64,000 nt of DNA from Thiomicrospira pelophila DSM 1534 (GCF_000711195.1 NZ_JOMR01000001.1:1860001-1924000); one strand, 5' to 3'. Positions 1 to 11,044 are shown, counted from the stretch's first letter. Numbers and translations: made by a program. The notes: generated by a model not told the origin, from the letters alone.

Positions 1-156
1 ATTGCAGGCCAACATGCCGCTTACTTAGAGAAAGCTCTTAAAGACTACCGTGAAGGTTATCGTCGCGATTCAACTATGGCGGCTTTTGCTCGTGACCTAA
101 CAGATGAAGAAATCAAAGCCTTAGCTGAATACTATTCAAAGCAAACGCCTAGATAA
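1..156 (+). CDS. C-terminal end of a small class I cytochrome c (partial)
   Basis: Frame 1 is open from the window edge to TAA at 154-156, giving 51 residues. The residues include a tyrosine/arginine-rich stretch (YLEKALKDYREGYRRD), then STMAAFARDLTDEEIKALAEYYS. This matches the C-terminal half of c553/c4-like soluble cytochromes c, where the Met of the TMAAF segment is the distal haem ligand and the last helix carries DEEIKALAEYY. The CXXCH haem motif would lie upstream of the window. A periplasmic electron-carrier role fits the sox genes in this window. The family call rests only on the C-terminus. Confidence 0.7.
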   Translation: MAGQHAAYLEKALKDYREGYRRDSTMAAFARDLTDEEIKALAEYYSKQTPR

Positions 157-180
157 ACTGTTGCTTAATCCCGCACAAAA

Positions 181-218
181 AAAACCGCCCATCTAAATTA
201 TTAGACGGGCGGTTTTTT
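181..218. terminator. Bidirectional rho-independent terminator
   Basis: The arms AACCGCCC..CTAA and TTAG..GGGCGGTT form a stem with one internal mismatch pair. It has an A-run on the left and a T-run on the right, so it can stop transcription in both directions. It sits between the convergent cytochrome c gene and the large oxidoreductase gene. Confidence 0.85.
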
Positions 219-245
219 AATATCTTAAATCATTCCTAAAGTCTT

Positions 246-3200
246 TTATAACAACACACGTTCAATTCCATCATCTTCTAACTTGGCAATAAAGTCTTTT
301 TTCCAGCTCTTACCCAATAAATTATTCGCCATCTCTACCACGATATAATCGGTTTTTAGGCCAGTTTCATCCTGATAGCGGTTTAATCCTTGTTGGCAAG
401 CTGGGCAAGAAGTTAATAGCTTCACATTTCCATTAACCGCTTTATCCGAGCCTGTTAAGTCTTTAATACCTTGCTTCAACTCCTCTTCCTTACGGAAACG
501 TAATTGGTTAGCAATGTCAGGGCGAGAGGTTGCCAAAGTTCCCGCTTCACTGCAGCAGCGATCATTTAATGGTACGTCAATACCAGTCAAAGTGCTTGCT
601 ACTTTAGCCGAGTCATATTTTTTCATTGGATCATGACATGGCTCGTGATACATATATTGCACCCCTTCTACACCTTGCATTTTCACACCTTTTTCCATCA
701 GGAACTCATGAATATCTAGTAAACGACAACCTGGGAAAATCTGTTCAAATTCATATTTCAACAACTGATCCATACATGTCCCGCATGACACCAACACGGT
801 TTTAATATCTAGATAATTTAAGGTGTTAGCTACGCGATGGAACAGGGCTCGATTTTCAGTCGTAATTTGCGCACCTTTAGCCGCTTGACCCGCCGCCGTT
901 TGTGGATAACCGCAACACAAGTAACCTGGAGGCAAAATCGTTTGCACACCAGTTTCATACAGCATCGTTAAGGTCGCCATACTGATGTCACTGAATAAAC
1001 GCTCAGAGCCACAGCCCGGGAAATAAAACACGGCTTCGGTTTCCTCAGAGGTTTTAACCGGATCACGTAAAATCGGCACAATCGTTCGATCCTCAAGTGA
1101 AAGCAACGCGCGCATAGTCGGCTGATTTGGCCCTATATCTAAGGGTTTACGCACAAAGTGAATAACTTGCTGTGTCACCGGTGTTTGCCCGGTAGAACTC
1201 GCTGGCAATTGATCCTTGCGGCCAAGCAACCCTGTCCATTTAGCCAAACGATGACCAAGTCGTTGACCGACTGCCCCCCAGCCCAATAAAGTGGTGCGTA
1301 AAAACTTCACCAGGCCTGGCTGTCCAGTATTTAAGTAGAACAAGGCAGCCTTTGTGCCTATGCTCGATTGTTTTTGCCCCATATCAGTCAAGATCTTGCG
1401 CATACGTATGGATACATCACCAAAGTCAATATCAACTGGGCAAGGTGCTTCACATTTATGACAAGTGGTGCAATGGTCTGCGACATCGTTCATCGCATCA
1501 AAATGATGCAATGAAATGCCACGTCGCGTTTGTTCTTCGTATAAGAAGGCTTCAATAACTTGACCGGTTGCCAAAATTTTATTACGCGGTGAATAGAGTA
1601 GATTCGCACGCGGAATATGGGTTTGGCATACAGGCTTACATTTTCCGCAACGCAAACAATCTTTAATATCATTGTTAAGCTGATCGAGTTCACTGGCTTC
1701 TAAAATCAGCGCTTCTTGCTTAACTAGAGATAAAGAAGGCGTATAAGCATTGTGCAAACCAGAACCCGGCATCAGTTTGCCTTTGTTAAAGTGACCGTTC
1801 GGGTCAACTTTATTTTTATAGTCCACAAACGCCTGAATTTTTTCCGATGACAAAAACTCGATTTTTGTTAAACCGATCCCATGCTCACCTGAAATAACGC
1901 CACCTAAATCAGTGGCTAGTTTCATCACGCGCTCTACTACACGATCGGCCAACTGAATCATCTGATAATTGTTTGAGTGCACAGGGATATTGGTGTGGAT
2001 ATTGCCATCCCCTGCGTGCATGTGTAATGCCACAAACAAACGTGCGTTACGTAATTCAAAATGCAGTTCTTTCAAACGACCCATGACCGCTTCAAAGTCA
2101 TGACCCATAAAGGTTTGCTGTAAAAACTCAAGTACTTCTTGACGGTAAGAGATTACTAAGTCACGACGTAAAATCAAGTTAACTAAAGTATCGTTATCAC
2201 GCATTTGAGTGCGTGCACTTTCATCCAAAAAGTCGACTAAGTTGGCAGCCGGCTCATCTAGTGAGTTCAACAACATCGTCCAACGGTGTTTGACCTTTTC
2301 AAGATGTTGAAGTGTCGCCTGTACTTTTGAATTAAAGTAGTCAGCTGGTCCACCTTGACTGTCTTCAAAATCATCTTCCAAGGTATACTCAGGAATATCG
2401 CCTTCAAAGTACGCGCTTAAACTGTCGATAATATCAATTTTATTTTGAATCGACATTTCGATGTTTATACGTTCGATACCTTCGTTGTAGTCATTCAAGC
2501 GTGGCAATGGAATAACCACGTCTTCATTTACCTTAAAGGCATTCGTATGCGCTGAAATGGCAGCGGTACGTGAACGATCCGCCCAGAAACGTTTGCGTGC
2601 TTCAGCACTGACGGCGACAAAACCTTCTGCATTACGTTTGTTTGCCAATTCAACAATCTCTTGGCAAGTTTTCGCTACCTCAAAGCCATTTTCACCAGCA
2701 ATATCGCCGATTAGAATCATTTTTGGTAACTCACGACGTTTAGCTTTCGTGTTGTATTTAACGGCCCTAACATATCGCTCATCTAAGTGCTCTAAACCGG
2801 CCAGCAGAATACCTTGTGCTTTTTTACTTTCAATAAAGTCCGTAATTTCGACAATCGCTGGTACCGCCAAACTCAAATCAGTGCCAAAAAACTCTAAGCA
2901 AACCGTTCGTATATGTTCTGGCATGCGATGCAAGATAAAGCGCGCAGAGGTAATTAAGCCATCACAGCCTTCTTTTTGCACACCTGGCAAACCGCTCAAG
3001 AACTTATCGGTAACGTCTTTTCCTAAACCAGCTTGGCGGAAAGCCGTACCGGGTATATTTAGAGTTTCGACCTCAGCCATTGGGGTTGTGCCATCACGTT
3101 CGTAACGATGAATTTCAAATGTAACCATCGCCTGATCTTGGAGCTTTCCAAGATTATGATTAACGCGCACTACTTCCAACCAGCTCGCATCTGGCATCAC

Positions 3201-4106
3201 CATTTTCCATGATGCCAAGTTGTCTAAAGTTGTTCCCCACAAGACGGCTTTTTTGCCGCCCGCATTCATCGAAATGTTTCCGCCAATCGTTGAGGCGTCA
3301 TGAGATGTTGGGTCCACTGCAAACACTAGGTCATTGCGCTCTGCTAATTCTGTCACACGTTTAGTTACCACCCCAGCACCGGTCCGAACAGTAGGGACTT
3401 TAACCCCCACACCCGGCAACTCAATTGGTTCAACCATACCAAGGAACTCAAGTTTCTCGGTATTAATAACTGCGGTATTAGCATGCAATGGAATTGCGCC
3501 GCCGGTATAACCTGTGCCACCCCCACGTGGAATGATGACCAATCCAAGTTCAATGCAAGCGGCGACGATATCGGCCACCTCTTGCTCTGTGTCTGGACTA
3601 ATCACCACCAATGGAAGCTCCACACGCCAGTCAGTCGCATCCGTGGCATGAGATACCCTTGCTAAACCACCAAAGTCCGTATTGTCAGCACGTGTGATTT
3701 TTTTTAAGCGTTTACTTACTTTTTGACGCAAAGTAACTTGCTGAGGGAACCAAGCTTCAAAATCTGTTACCGCTTTTTTTACTGAGTTCAGTAATGATTC
3801 AGCCAGTTGATTATCATTTAAGCGAGCCTCGACCTGGGCTAATCGATGATGCAAAGCATCAATCAAACCAGCGCGACGCTTGGCATTTTCTAATAGATCA
3901 TCCTGAATATATGGATTACGCGATACAACCCACATATCCCCCAGAACTTCAAACAACATTTGTGCAGAACGCCCTGTATTACGAGTTTCACGCAATTGTT
4001 CGATCGACTGCCAACCCGCTTCGCCTAAAAAACGTAAGACGATTTCTCGATCTGAAAAAGAGGTGTAATTGTATGGAATCTCGCGAATGCGTTTTGTCGC
4101 TGTCAT
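246..4106 (-). CDS. DUF3683-type FAD-linked oxidase fused to Fe-S/CCG oxidoreductase (D-lactate or 2-hydroxyacid dehydrogenase family)
   Basis: A 1286-residue protein. The N-terminus ([16 protein letters not shown]) matches the DUF3683 extension. A PCMH-type FAD-binding domain follows, with [12 protein letters not shown] near residue 193. The C-terminal FAD oxidase part has [14 protein letters not shown] and [13 protein letters not shown]. Two ferredoxin motifs follow, [11 protein letters not shown] and [11 protein letters not shown]. The CCG-type cysteine-rich domain has [25 protein letters not shown] and CCSEAGT. The family oxidises D-lactate or related 2-hydroxyacids and passes electrons to the quinone pool or a cytochrome; the substrate cannot be read from sequence. 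It is longer than E. coli YdiJ (about 1018 residues) because of the DUF3683 part. It carries one palindrome copy at 1310-1319 (PGLV frame). Confidence 0.85.
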   Translation of the reverse strand: MTATKRIREIPYNYTSFSDREIVLRFLGEAGWQSIEQLRETRNTGRSAQMLFEVLGDMWVVSRNPYIQDDLLENAKRRAGLIDALHHRLAQVEARLNDNQLAESLLNSVKKAVTDFEAWFPQQVTLRQKVSKRLKKITRADNTDFGGLARVSHATDATDWRVELPLVVISPDTEQEVADIVAACIELGLVIIPRGGGTGYTGGAIPLHANTAVINTEKLEFLGMVEPIELPGVGVKVPTVRTGAGVVTKRVTELAERNDLVFAVDPTSHDASTIGGNISMNAGGKKAVLWGTTLDNLASWKMVMPDASWLEVVRVNHNLGKLQDQAMVTFEIHRYERDGTTPMAEVETLNIPGTAFRQAGLGKDVTDKFLSGLPGVQKEGCDGLITSARFILHRMPEHIRTVCLEFFGTDLSLAVPAIVEITDFIESKKAQGILLAGLEHLDERYVRAVKYNTKAKRRELPKMILIGDIAGENGFEVAKTCQEIVELANKRNAEGFVAVSAEARKRFWADRSRTAAISAHTNAFKVNEDVVIPLPRLNDYNEGIERINIEMSIQNKIDIIDSLSAYFEGDIPEYTLEDDFEDSQGGPADYFNSKVQATLQHLEKVKHRWTMLLNSLDEPAANLVDFLDESARTQMRDNDTLVNLILRRDLVISYRQEVLEFLQQTFMGHDFEAVMGRLKELHFELRNARLFVALHMHAGDGNIHTNIPVHSNNYQMIQLADRVVERVMKLATDLGGVISGEHGIGLTKIEFLSSEKIQAFVDYKNKVDPNGHFNKGKLMPGSGLHNAYTPSLSLVKQEALILEASELDQLNNDIKDCLRCGKCKPVCQTHIPRANLLYSPRNKILATGQVIEAFLYEEQTRRGISLHHFDAMNDVADHCTTCHKCEAPCPVDIDFGDVSIRMRKILTDMGQKQSSIGTKAALFYLNTGQPGLVKFLRTTLLGWGAVGQRLGHRLAKWTGLLGRKDQLPASSTGQTPVTQQVIHFVRKPLDIGPNQPTMRALLSLEDRTIVPILRDPVKTSEETEAVFYFPGCGSERLFSDISMATLTMLYETGVQTILPPGYLCCGYPQTAAGQAAKGAQITTENRALFHRVANTLNYLDIKTVLVSCGTCMDQLLKYEFEQIFPGCRLLDIHEFLMEKGVKMQGVEGVQYMYHEPCHDPMKKYDSAKVASTLTGIDVPLNDRCCSEAGTLATSRPDIANQLRFRKEEELKQGIKDLTGSDKAVNGNVKLLTSCPACQQGLNRYQDETGLKTDYIVVEMANNLLGKSWKKDFIAKLEDDGIERVLL
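1310..1319. repeat. CCAGGCCTGG palindrome, copy 1
   Basis: Perfect 10-bp core inside the FAD/Fe-S oxidoreductase gene, read as Q-P-G-L-V-K on the minus strand (PGLV frame). Context is CACCAGGCCTGGCTG. Confidence 0.95.
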
Positions 4107-4156
4107 TTTGCGCTGCCACCTTGGGATTGAAAGTTGATAACAAGAACTTAACTAAT

Positions 4157-4177
4157 GGCCTGTTTAATTACCAGGCC
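4157..4177. other. Short hairpin between der and the oxidoreductase gene
   Basis: GGCCTG and CAGGCC form a 6-bp stem around a 9-nt loop, downstream of der. There is no clear U-run, so termination is uncertain. The right arm resembles half of the dispersed CCAGGCCTGG palindrome. Confidence 0.35.
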
Positions 4178-4201
4178 GGCTAATCAAATGAGGTTAAATT
4201 A

Positions 4202-5635
4202 TTAGTTAGAACGCTGTCTTGGTTTATTTCGAGTTTTTTTCGATTCGGCGAATGTTTTAATCCGACGTTTACGATCTTTTTGTTTTGCGGTTAATTGATC
4301 TTTGTTCTCATCAAATGGATTTTCGCCCACTCTAAACTCAACGATAACCGGCGTACCCTCCCATTTAAACGCTTTCCGAAACACATTTTCTAAATAACGC
4401 TTATAAGGGTTAGGCACTTTATCGAGTTTGTTACCGTGAATGATTACACGAGGAGGATTCAGACCACCCAAGTGAGCATAACGCATTTTTAGACGACGTC
4501 CACCCACTAAGGGGGGCTGGTGATCCAACACCGCCTGCTCAAGAACTCGATTTAAGTCAGACGTTGGTACTTTATGTGTGGCCGCACGATAAACCTGCTT
4601 AATCGTTTTAAATAAATCGCCCACACCCGTACCATGCAAAGCCGATATTAAATGCGTTTTAGCGTACTCGACAAACTGTAAACGGTAATCCAACTCGTGC
4701 CGGATTTTTTTGCGTTGATCTTGATCTAAATTGTCCCATTTATTGACCGCTAAAACTAAACCACGGCCCGACTCTATGGCTAAACCTAGCAAGGTTAAAT
4801 CTTGATCGGTAATTCCTTCGGAACCGTCCATCAACATCACCACCACGTGCGCATCCTGCATAGCCTCAATCGCTTTTAGAATGCTAAATTTTTCGATTTT
4901 TTCAGAGACATTTTTTCGACGTCGCACCCCCGCCGTATCAATCAAAGTATAAGCTTGTCCGTCGCGTTCAAAGGGCACATAAATACTATCACGCGTCGTG
5001 CCAGGCATATCAAATGCCACCACACGGTCTTCACCCAGCATACGGTTTATAAGCGTTGATTTCCCTACATTGGGTCGACCGATTACCGCGACCCGAATGC
5101 CCGGATGCTCGTCTAAACCTACATCATCTGTTTTAACTTCGATCGGTAAACGTTCAATTAAATCATCTACCGCTTCGGCAACATTATCACCATGTGCCGA
5201 TGATATACCAATTGGCTCACCCAGTCCCATGCCATAAAATTCGGCGGTTAAAACATCTAAGTTGCAACCCTCCGTTTTATTCACCAATAACTGTACCGGC
5301 TTACCAAAACCACGAATAAAGTTCGCAATTGACTCATCAGCCGGAGTTAATCCGGCGCGCCCATCGGTAATAAAGAAGATAGCATGCGCCTCTTCTAGCG
5401 CTTGCTGGACTTGCGACGCCATTAAAGGATCAATCCCAAGGCCTTCACCACTCAAACCGCCAGTATCTACTACAATATAATCGTACTCACCCACTCGTCC
5501 TGTGCCATATTGGCGGTCACGCGTTAACCCAGGGTAATCCGCCACAATGGCATCACGGGTTTTGGTTAAACGGTTAAATAGGGTGGATTTACCTACATTA
5601 GGACGGCCCACTAGAGCCACAATCGGTTTACTCAT
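4202..5635 (-). CDS. der: GTPase Der (EngA), ribosome assembly
   Basis: A 477-residue GTPase with two tandem G domains, acting in maturation of the 50S ribosomal subunit. The first G domain has GRPNVGKSTLFNRL (residue ~10), DTGG and NKTEG. The second has GRPNVGKSTLINRML (~186), DTAGVRRRKN and NKWD. A KH-like domain and a basic tail (KKTRNKPRQRSN) follow. The length is close to E. coli Der (490). The start overlaps the end of bamB by 8 nt, so the genes are probably co-transcribed, as in most gammaproteobacteria. Confidence 0.97.
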   Translation of the reverse strand: MSKPIVALVGRPNVGKSTLFNRLTKTRDAIVADYPGLTRDRQYGTGRVGEYDYIVVDTGGLSGEGLGIDPLMASQVQQALEEAHAIFFITDGRAGLTPADESIANFIRGFGKPVQLLVNKTEGCNLDVLTAEFYGMGLGEPIGISSAHGDNVAEAVDDLIERLPIEVKTDDVGLDEHPGIRVAVIGRPNVGKSTLINRMLGEDRVVAFDMPGTTRDSIYVPFERDGQAYTLIDTAGVRRRKNVSEKIEKFSILKAIEAMQDAHVVVMLMDGSEGITDQDLTLLGLAIESGRGLVLAVNKWDNLDQDQRKKIRHELDYRLQFVEYAKTHLISALHGTGVGDLFKTIKQVYRAATHKVPTSDLNRVLEQAVLDHQPPLVGGRRLKMRYAHLGGLNPPRVIIHGNKLDKVPNPYKRYLENVFRKAFKWEGTPVIVEFRVGENPFDENKDQLTAKQKDRKRRIKTFAESKKTRNKPRQRSN

Positions 5636-6869
5636 GGTTTACACTCGATTTAACACCACCAGGCCTGGTGGTCGGTGCGTTTTGATCTTGATAAGCCGTT
5701 ACGCCCCCATCACTATCTAACACATAATAATGTTTTTTATCTTGATGAATCCGGAGGATTTTTTCACCGTCCTTCAAATGATTGGCGTGTTTGAAACGCA
5801 CCGTAATATGACCATCTTTTGGGTCTATCCAATGCAGATAACCCAAGCCATCGCTAAGTAATATTGATGGGCGCGAAACAGAAAAATTCGAATCAATTAA
5901 TACGTCACCTAATAAGCGATATTGCAATGCCGCTTGATTCCAAAACTCAGTACCAGTAGCAGGGTCTAATGCACGCAACACATCGGTTTCATCTACTAAA
6001 TAAATCACATTATCCAACACCACAAAATCACGGTAACCGGAGATATCTTTCGCCCAAGAAATATTGCCATTTTTTGGATTTACAGCCGCCATGCGACCGT
6101 TGTAACTTAAGACAAACAAACGGTCATTGTGTAAAACCAAACCGGACTGAATATCAACCATTCTTTCCAAGTCAGTACGACCAGACGGGGTCACAATACG
6201 GGCATCCCAAATGGCTTCACCAGTGGTGACCGATAAGGCTTCAACAAAGCCTGACTCGCGTCCGACATAAACTTTATCATCGTTTACCAATACCGGTGCC
6301 GCACCGCGAATAAACAGATTGGGCATTTGATGATCGGCTACCCAAACAACTTCTCCTGATTGAAGATTAAGCGCAATTACTCGACCATCATTCGTGCGAA
6401 CAAATACACGACCAGTCGCCACAACCGGTGTGCTAACGACCTCGCTATTTAACTGAGTTTGCCAAACCACTTGTCCCGTTTCAGGAGACAGCGCAAGTAA
6501 GTCTCCTTTTGCCGAACCGATCAATAGTTTTCCGTCCGCTAACACTGGACCGGCTAATATCGCCGCTTCATATTTTGTCTGCCAAATAACTTGATCGGTA
6601 TAGCGCGATTTATTTTGTTTCCAAAGAGCGGTTACCAAGCCTGAGCTCGACGCGACAAATAAGTGTTGAGCATCGTCAGCAATCGTCAAACTGCGCCCAT
6701 CGGCTTCAGACAATTTATTCACCGATACTTGCCATTCTAAAGTTAAATCACGGCCATCAACGCCTTGCGCTAAAGGCGTTGGCGTACGTACTGTATTTGA
6801 AGTGGAACTACAAGCCTGAAGTAATACCGCGCTTAAACATAAGCCGACAACTAAAAAAGGTGTTTTCAT
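5628..6869 (-). CDS. bamB: Outer membrane assembly lipoprotein BamB
   Basis: A 413-residue predicted lipoprotein. A signal peptide ends in a lipobox (LLQAC, Cys at residue 20), followed by PQQ-like beta-propeller repeats such as GQVVWQTQL, GEVVWVADH and GEAIWDARI. BamB is an accessory part of the BAM complex, which inserts beta-barrel proteins into the outer membrane. It sits between yfgM and der, as expected, overlapping yfgM by 1 nt and der by 8 nt. The C-terminal tail carries a dispersed palindrome (5659-5668) read as T-T-R-P-G-G-V, in a stretch beyond the propeller that probably tolerates change. Confidence 0.95.
   Translation of the reverse strand: MKTPFLVVGLCLSAVLLQACSSTSNTVRTPTPLAQGVDGRDLTLEWQVSVNKLSEADGRSLTIADDAQHLFVASSSGLVTALWKQNKSRYTDQVIWQTKYEAAILAGPVLADGKLLIGSAKGDLLALSPETGQVVWQTQLNSEVVSTPVVATGRVFVRTNDGRVIALNLQSGEVVWVADHQMPNLFIRGAAPVLVNDDKVYVGRESGFVEALSVTTGEAIWDARIVTPSGRTDLERMVDIQSGLVLHNDRLFVLSYNGRMAAVNPKNGNISWAKDISGYRDFVVLDNVIYLVDETDVLRALDPATGTEFWNQAALQYRLLGDVLIDSNFSVSRPSILLSDGLGYLHWIDPKDGHITVRFKHANHLKDGEKILRIHQDKKHYYVLDSDGGVTAYQDQNAPTTRPGGVKSSVNHE
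5659..5668. repeat. CCAGGCCTGG palindrome, copy 2
   Basis: Perfect core inside an 18-bp palindrome, ACCACCAGGCCTGGTGGT (5655-5672), in the 3' end of bamB. It is the only copy read in the third frame (T-R-P-G-G). Confidence 0.97.
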
Positions 6870-7510
6870 TATTGCGCCAAATCATCCATTTGTAAGCGTG
6901 CAATATTTCGCAAATCAGTTTGAGCTTGCTGATTGTCAACTACACGTTTGAAAGCTGCCTGAGCCTGTGAAAAATTTTGCTGAGATTGAGCTAACAATGC
7001 CATTACATAATCCACATTGGCTTGTTGAGCACCACCCAATTTTTGGGTCGCCAAGGTATCCAATAGCTTCTGGGCCTCGTCTAGTTGCGATAACTCAATT
7101 TGGATCCGCGCCATTCTCAACTGTGCCGTCACTTGCATATCGGCTGGCTGTTTCGCATTAACCACCCACTGCAAAGCGTCTAATGCCTCTTCTGACTCTG
7201 CTTTTTCCCAATGGAACTGAGCCAACATCATTGCCGCAGCCCCTGCATATGGGCTACTAGGCTGTTCTTGCATCAAACGACGAGCTTCACGCGACACCTC
7301 ACCAAATGCGCCATTTTGGTGACTCAGTTCTAGCACCTCAAATGTGGCAGAAGCATTTGCCGATTGCGCGTAGGTATAAGACTGCCAATAACGCCAACCT
7401 GCAAAAGCGATCGCTACCACTAGCACACCACTTAAAATCAAAGTCCCATATTTAGCCCACCAAGCTTTAATAGCTTCGATTTGTTCCTGCTCGGTATCAT
7501 AACGACTCAT
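6869..7510 (-). CDS. yfgM: YfgM family protein (ancillary SecYEG/periplasmic chaperone network subunit)
   Basis: A 213-residue protein with a short cytoplasmic N-terminus (SRYDTEQEQIEAIKAWWAKYG), one transmembrane helix at about residues 22-42 (LILSGVLVVAIAFAGWRYW) and a periplasmic TPR-like helical domain. This is the standard YfgM/TPR_21 layout. In E. coli YfgM associates with the Sec translocon and periplasmic chaperones. It lies 10 nt downstream of hisS and abuts bamB, in the usual order. Confidence 0.9.
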   Translation of the reverse strand: MSRYDTEQEQIEAIKAWWAKYGTLILSGVLVVAIAFAGWRYWQSYTYAQSANASATFEVLELSHQNGAFGEVSREARRLMQEQPSSPYAGAAAMMLAQFHWEKAESEEALDALQWVVNAKQPADMQVTAQLRMARIQIELSQLDEAQKLLDTLATQKLGGAQQANVDYVMALLAQSQQNFSQAQAAFKRVVDNQQAQTDLRNIARLQMDDLAQ

Positions 7511-7520
7511 AACTTACCTT

Positions 7521-8789
7521 TTACATACGTTGTGAAAAAAAGGCCACCAGCTCATCCCAAGCTAGTGACTGTTGTTCGGATTGTTCTCTTAATGGTTTGA
7601 TCATAGCCACTTGCTGGCTGACTTCATTGTCACCCAAAATAACGGCGTAGGTTGCACCCGATTTATCTGCCTTCTTAAGTTGGCTTTTGAAGCTCCCTCC
7701 GCCACAATTCATTTGAACACTTAAGCTTGGCAAGGCATCGCGTAACATTTCAGCTAGTACCAGGCCTGGTCTTGCGGCCTGATCCCCCGCCAGTACGACA
7801 TAAATATCAGCTGGAATACTGTCTTCTGGGCTTTGTTGATCAATAATCAATGCCATCAAACGCTCAATCCCTAAAGCAAAGCCGACTGCCGGGGTTGGCT
7901 TACCACCAATTTGTTCAACCAAACCATCATAACGCCCACCGGCGCAAACTGTACCCTGCGCACCTAAATCCTTTGTCACCCACTCAAATACGCTGCGGTT
8001 ATAATAGTCTAGCCCTCGAACCAGGTTTGGGTTAATCACATAATCCAATCCCAAATCATCAAGTTGGGCGCAGAGTTGTTCAAAGTGCTGCTTTGACTCA
8101 ACATCCAAAGCATCCATAAGCTTAGGGGCGTTGGCAACAACGTCCTGCATGGCAGGATTCTTAGTGTCTAACACACGTAAAGGATTGGTATTTAAACGAC
8201 GCAAACTATCTTCATCTAATTCGTCAATACGACTTTGTAAATATGCGACTAAATCTTCTCGGTAAGCGGTGCGAGCTTGCTGGCTTCCGAGCGAATTAAT
8301 TTGTAACTCTAAACCGTTCAAACCAAGCTGCTCCCACAGACGAGCGCTGAGTGCGATTAGCTCAACATCAATATCTGGTCCGTTTAAACCAAACACTTCC
8401 ACGCCAAGCTGATGAAACTGACGATATCGACCTTTTTGCGGACGCTCGTGACGAAACATCGGGCCAGAATAATACAGTTTTTGTATTTGATTGTGGGTTA
8501 ACCCATTTTCAATCATGGCGCGCACGCATCCCGCCGTGCCCTCTGGACGTAATGACAAACTATCGCCATTACGGTCCGCAAAGGTATACATTTCTTTTTC
8601 GACAATGTCGGTTACTTCACCAATTGAACGCGCAAACAATTCGGTTTTTTCAACCAAAGGCAAACGAATAGGTTGATAACCATATTGATGTAATGTCTGC
8701 TCTGCGGCCTGCAAAACTTTTTGAAATGCCATCGCTTGCTGGCCATAAATATCATTCATGCCGCGAATGGCCGCAATTTGTTTTGTCAT
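7521..8789 (-). CDS. hisS: Histidyl-tRNA synthetase
   Basis: A 422-residue class II aminoacyl-tRNA synthetase. Visible motifs are motif 2 ([21 protein letters not shown]), the histidine-binding segments [12 protein letters not shown] and [15 protein letters not shown], and motif 3 ([12 protein letters not shown]). A C-terminal anticodon-binding domain follows. Length matches E. coli HisS (424). A palindrome copy (7760-7769) lies at the start of the anticodon-binding domain, read as R-P-G-L-V. In most relatives ispG lies between rodZ and hisS; here only 33 nt separate them. Confidence 0.97.
   Translation of the reverse strand: MTKQIAAIRGMNDIYGQQAMAFQKVLQAAEQTLHQYGYQPIRLPLVEKTELFARSIGEVTDIVEKEMYTFADRNGDSLSLRPEGTAGCVRAMIENGLTHNQIQKLYYSGPMFRHERPQKGRYRQFHQLGVEVFGLNGPDIDVELIALSARLWEQLGLNGLELQINSLGSQQARTAYREDLVAYLQSRIDELDEDSLRRLNTNPLRVLDTKNPAMQDVVANAPKLMDALDVESKQHFEQLCAQLDDLGLDYVINPNLVRGLDYYNRSVFEWVTKDLGAQGTVCAGGRYDGLVEQIGGKPTPAVGFALGIERLMALIIDQQSPEDSIPADIYVVLAGDQAARPGLVLAEMLRDALPSLSVQMNCGGGSFKSQLKKADKSGATYAVILGDNEVSQQVAMIKPLREQSEQQSLAWDELVAFFSQRM
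7760..7769. repeat. CCAGGCCTGG palindrome, copy 3
   Basis: Perfect ACCAGGCCTGGT (7759-7770) inside hisS, read as R-P-G-L-V on the minus strand. Confidence 0.95.
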
Positions 8790-8822
8790 AAAGTTTTTAT
8801 TCCTAAGGCTTGGTTTGAACTC

Positions 8823-9329
8823 TTACTCCGAAGGCACAAACCGATCTGTTTCAATATTCTGTTTTTCTATTTGAGTCGATTCAAGCATTAAGGGTTCCGT
8901 ACTCACACTTGGAATACCAACGGTTTCCGCCATATCCGATTCCAACAGATTGGTCACGGCAAAATAACTTACTACCAACACAATTACCCAAACCACGGTC
9001 CAATAAACTCGACGGCTATTTTCTGGGGCTTGAACATTTAAGCCTTTTTGTTCAACAGGCTTAAGCTTCGAGCTGAGGTTTTGTGCATCATCCTGACTCA
9101 GCATAAATGGCGACAAATCCACATCCAATAAGGCTGCATAATTTCTTAGGTGGCCTCGTTCAAAAGAGTCTAAATCTTCTATCGAGGTCTTTTTTTCGAG
9201 TTCTTCTAACCGGTCGACCGGCAACTTTAAACTCTCGGAGACTTGTTTGAGGCTGAGTTTTTTTTCCAAACGCGTATTACGCAACAGTTGCGCAAAAGAT
9301 GATCCCGCTGATATTTCTTGATTCTGCAT
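8823..9329 (-). CDS. rodZ: Short RodZ-like protein (HTH plus transmembrane helix)
   Basis: I place the start at ATG 9327-9329 (MQNQEIS), because AGAGGG lies 7 nt upstream; a GTG at 9362 would add 11 residues and overlap rlmN. This gives 168 residues. An N-terminal HTH_25 domain (FAQLLRNTRLEKKLSLKQVSESL) ends near residue 75. A single transmembrane helix spans about 108-129, and only some 40 residues follow. Normal RodZ (337 in E. coli) has a larger periplasmic DUF4115 domain, which is absent. RodZ links MreB to the cell-wall elongation machinery. Position between rlmN and hisS supports the call. Confidence 0.75.
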   Translation of the reverse strand: MQNQEISAGSSFAQLLRNTRLEKKLSLKQVSESLKLPVDRLEELEKKTSIEDLDSFERGHLRNYAALLDVDLSPFMLSQDDAQNLSSKLKPVEQKGLNVQAPENSRRVYWTVVWVIVLVVSYFAVTNLLESDMAETVGIPSVSTEPLMLESTQIEKQNIETDRFVPSE

Positions 9330-9358
9330 GGACTTACCCTCTTTAAAACAAACTATCC

Positions 9359-10489
9359 TCACACTTGATTTAACTGAGGACTCATCGTCAAATCCGTTAA
9401 CTCTACACGATGAAGCGTGCGTTTAGTGCGATCCTTAACCTTACCAGCCAACTGGCCACAAGCGGCATCAATATCATCGCCACGTGTCTTTCTAACCGTA
9501 CAGTTTAACCCAGCTTGCTTTAATCGATCCTGAAAACGGTGAACCGCATTATTGGAAGAGCGCTTATAGTCCGTATTTGGAAACGGATTAAATGGAATCA
9601 GATTAATCTTAGAAGGCAAATTCCCCAGTAGATCAATCAACTCGTCTGCGTGCTCAACTCGATCGTTCACGCCATCCAACATCACATATTCAATCGTAAT
9701 GTGTTTTTTAGAGTTGCCACCTTCCACATAACGAAACAAGGCGGGCATCAAAACTTCAAGCGGATATTTTTTATTAACCGGCACCAACTCATCACGCAAA
9801 GCATTATTAGGCGCATGCAATGAAATCGCCAAGCTAGCATCGACTTCTTCTCGCAATTTGTCTATAGCGGGTACAACCCCGGCTGTACTTATCGTGACAC
9901 GACGCTTTGATAAGCCATAAGCATTATCATCCATTAAAATACGCGCCACCGGGAAAACATGTGTGACGTTTAATAGCGGCTCACCCATTCCCATAAAGAC
10001 AACATTGCTCACCACTCTTTCCTCGCGCGGTGTAGTGCCCAACGCTTTATTCGCCACCCACATTTGAGCAACAATTTCCCAATTCTCTAAATTACGATTA
10101 AAACCCTGTTGAGCGGTAGAGCAGAAAGAACACTCCAATGCACAACCGACTTGCGAAGAAATACAGAGTGTGCCTCGGTCGGCTTCTGGTATAAATACGG
10201 TTTCGATGCAGTTATGGTTATCCATTTCTAGCACCCATTTAATCGTGCCATCACTTGAGCGCTGCTCAGCCACAATTTTTGGGGTGCGGATCTGTGCGAC
10301 TTGCTTTAATTTTTCACGTAAGGCCTTGCTGACATTGGTCATGTCATCAAAGTCACTCACTCCCATTTGATGAATCCATTTCATGACCTGAACGGCGCGA
10401 AAAGGTTTTTCACCCATCTGAGCAAAAAAGGCTTCTAGTGCCGCTCTATCCATGCCCAGCAAATCGGTTTTTTCTGTCGCCTGTGTCAT
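9359..10489 (-). CDS. rlmN: Dual-specificity RNA methyltransferase RlmN
   Basis: A radical SAM enzyme that methylates C2 of A2503 in 23S rRNA and of A37 in some tRNAs. The radical SAM cysteines appear in [29 protein letters not shown] is also diagnostic, and the C-terminal catalytic Cys lies in [10 protein letters not shown] chose ATG 10487-10489 ([11 protein letters not shown]), with AGGA 9 nt upstream; ATG 10495 is an alternative, and a more distant TTG at 10525 is unlikely. Length is about 376 residues. Ndk lies upstream, as in many gammaproteobacteria. Confidence 0.95.
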   Translation of the reverse strand: MTQATEKTDLLGMDRAALEAFFAQMGEKPFRAVQVMKWIHQMGVSDFDDMTNVSKALREKLKQVAQIRTPKIVAEQRSSDGTIKWVLEMDNHNCIETVFIPEADRGTLCISSQVGCALECSFCSTAQQGFNRNLENWEIVAQMWVANKALGTTPREERVVSNVVFMGMGEPLLNVTHVFPVARILMDDNAYGLSKRRVTISTAGVVPAIDKLREEVDASLAISLHAPNNALRDELVPVNKKYPLEVLMPALFRYVEGGNSKKHITIEYVMLDGVNDRVEHADELIDLLGNLPSKINLIPFNPFPNTDYKRSSNNAVHRFQDRLKQAGLNCTVRKTRGDDIDAACGQLAGKVKDRTKRTLHRVELTDLTMSPQLNQV

Positions 10490-10528
10490 GCTCATGTTTC
10501 CTAAACTTAACTCAAATGAGTGCAAATA

Positions 10529-10954
10529 TTACTGACGAGAAAACACTTCGTCTGCACTAAAAAAATACGCGATCTCACGTTCTGCACTTTCTAACGAGTC
10601 TGAACCATGAGCACAGTTTACACGGGTAGACTCGGCATGGTCGGCACGAATAGTGCCGGCCTCAGCTTTAGCTGGGTCGGTCGCCCCCATAATCTTTCGA
10701 TTTAAAGTAATCGCATTTTCACCTTCCAGCACTTGAACAACACAAGGCCCCGATGTCATAAAATCGACCAGTGGCTCATAAAATTCGCGGCCTTTATGCT
10801 CAATATAAAAGCCCGCCGCCTGCTCCTGCGTCATTTGGATCATTTTGGCCGCCACCACACGCAAGCCTTGAGATTCAAATCGGTGAATAATGTCACCAAT
10901 CACATTCTTTTGAACCGCATCCGGCTTAATAATCGACAGGGTTTGTTCAAGCAT
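10529..10954 (-). CDS. ndk: Nucleoside diphosphate kinase
   Basis: A 141-residue enzyme that transfers the gamma phosphate between nucleoside triphosphates and diphosphates. It starts [17 protein letters not shown]. The active-site histidine is in [16 protein letters not shown], and the nucleotide-binding segment is RGIM-like ([20 protein letters not shown]). Length matches E. coli Ndk (143). It heads the ndk-rlmN-rodZ-hisS-yfgM-bamB-der block. Confidence 0.97.
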   Translation of the reverse strand: MLEQTLSIIKPDAVQKNVIGDIIHRFESQGLRVVAAKMIQMTQEQAAGFYIEHKGREFYEPLVDFMTSGPCVVQVLEGENAITLNRKIMGATDPAKAEAGTIRADHAESTRVNCAHGSDSLESAEREIAYFFSADEVFSRQ

Positions 10955-11044
10955 TTGTATTCCTTAGGCTTTCATAAAGGGAGGTTATTTTATCAAGTCT
11001 ACCTAAGGTTTGCACAATTGATCGCCTATTGTGTGACCAATAGC

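Noticed and set aside
1352-3105. Opposite-strand ORFs within the FAD/Fe-S oxidoreductase gene (such as 2557-3105)
   Set aside because: They overlap a well-supported gene antisense, have no recognisable domain and no ribosome site.
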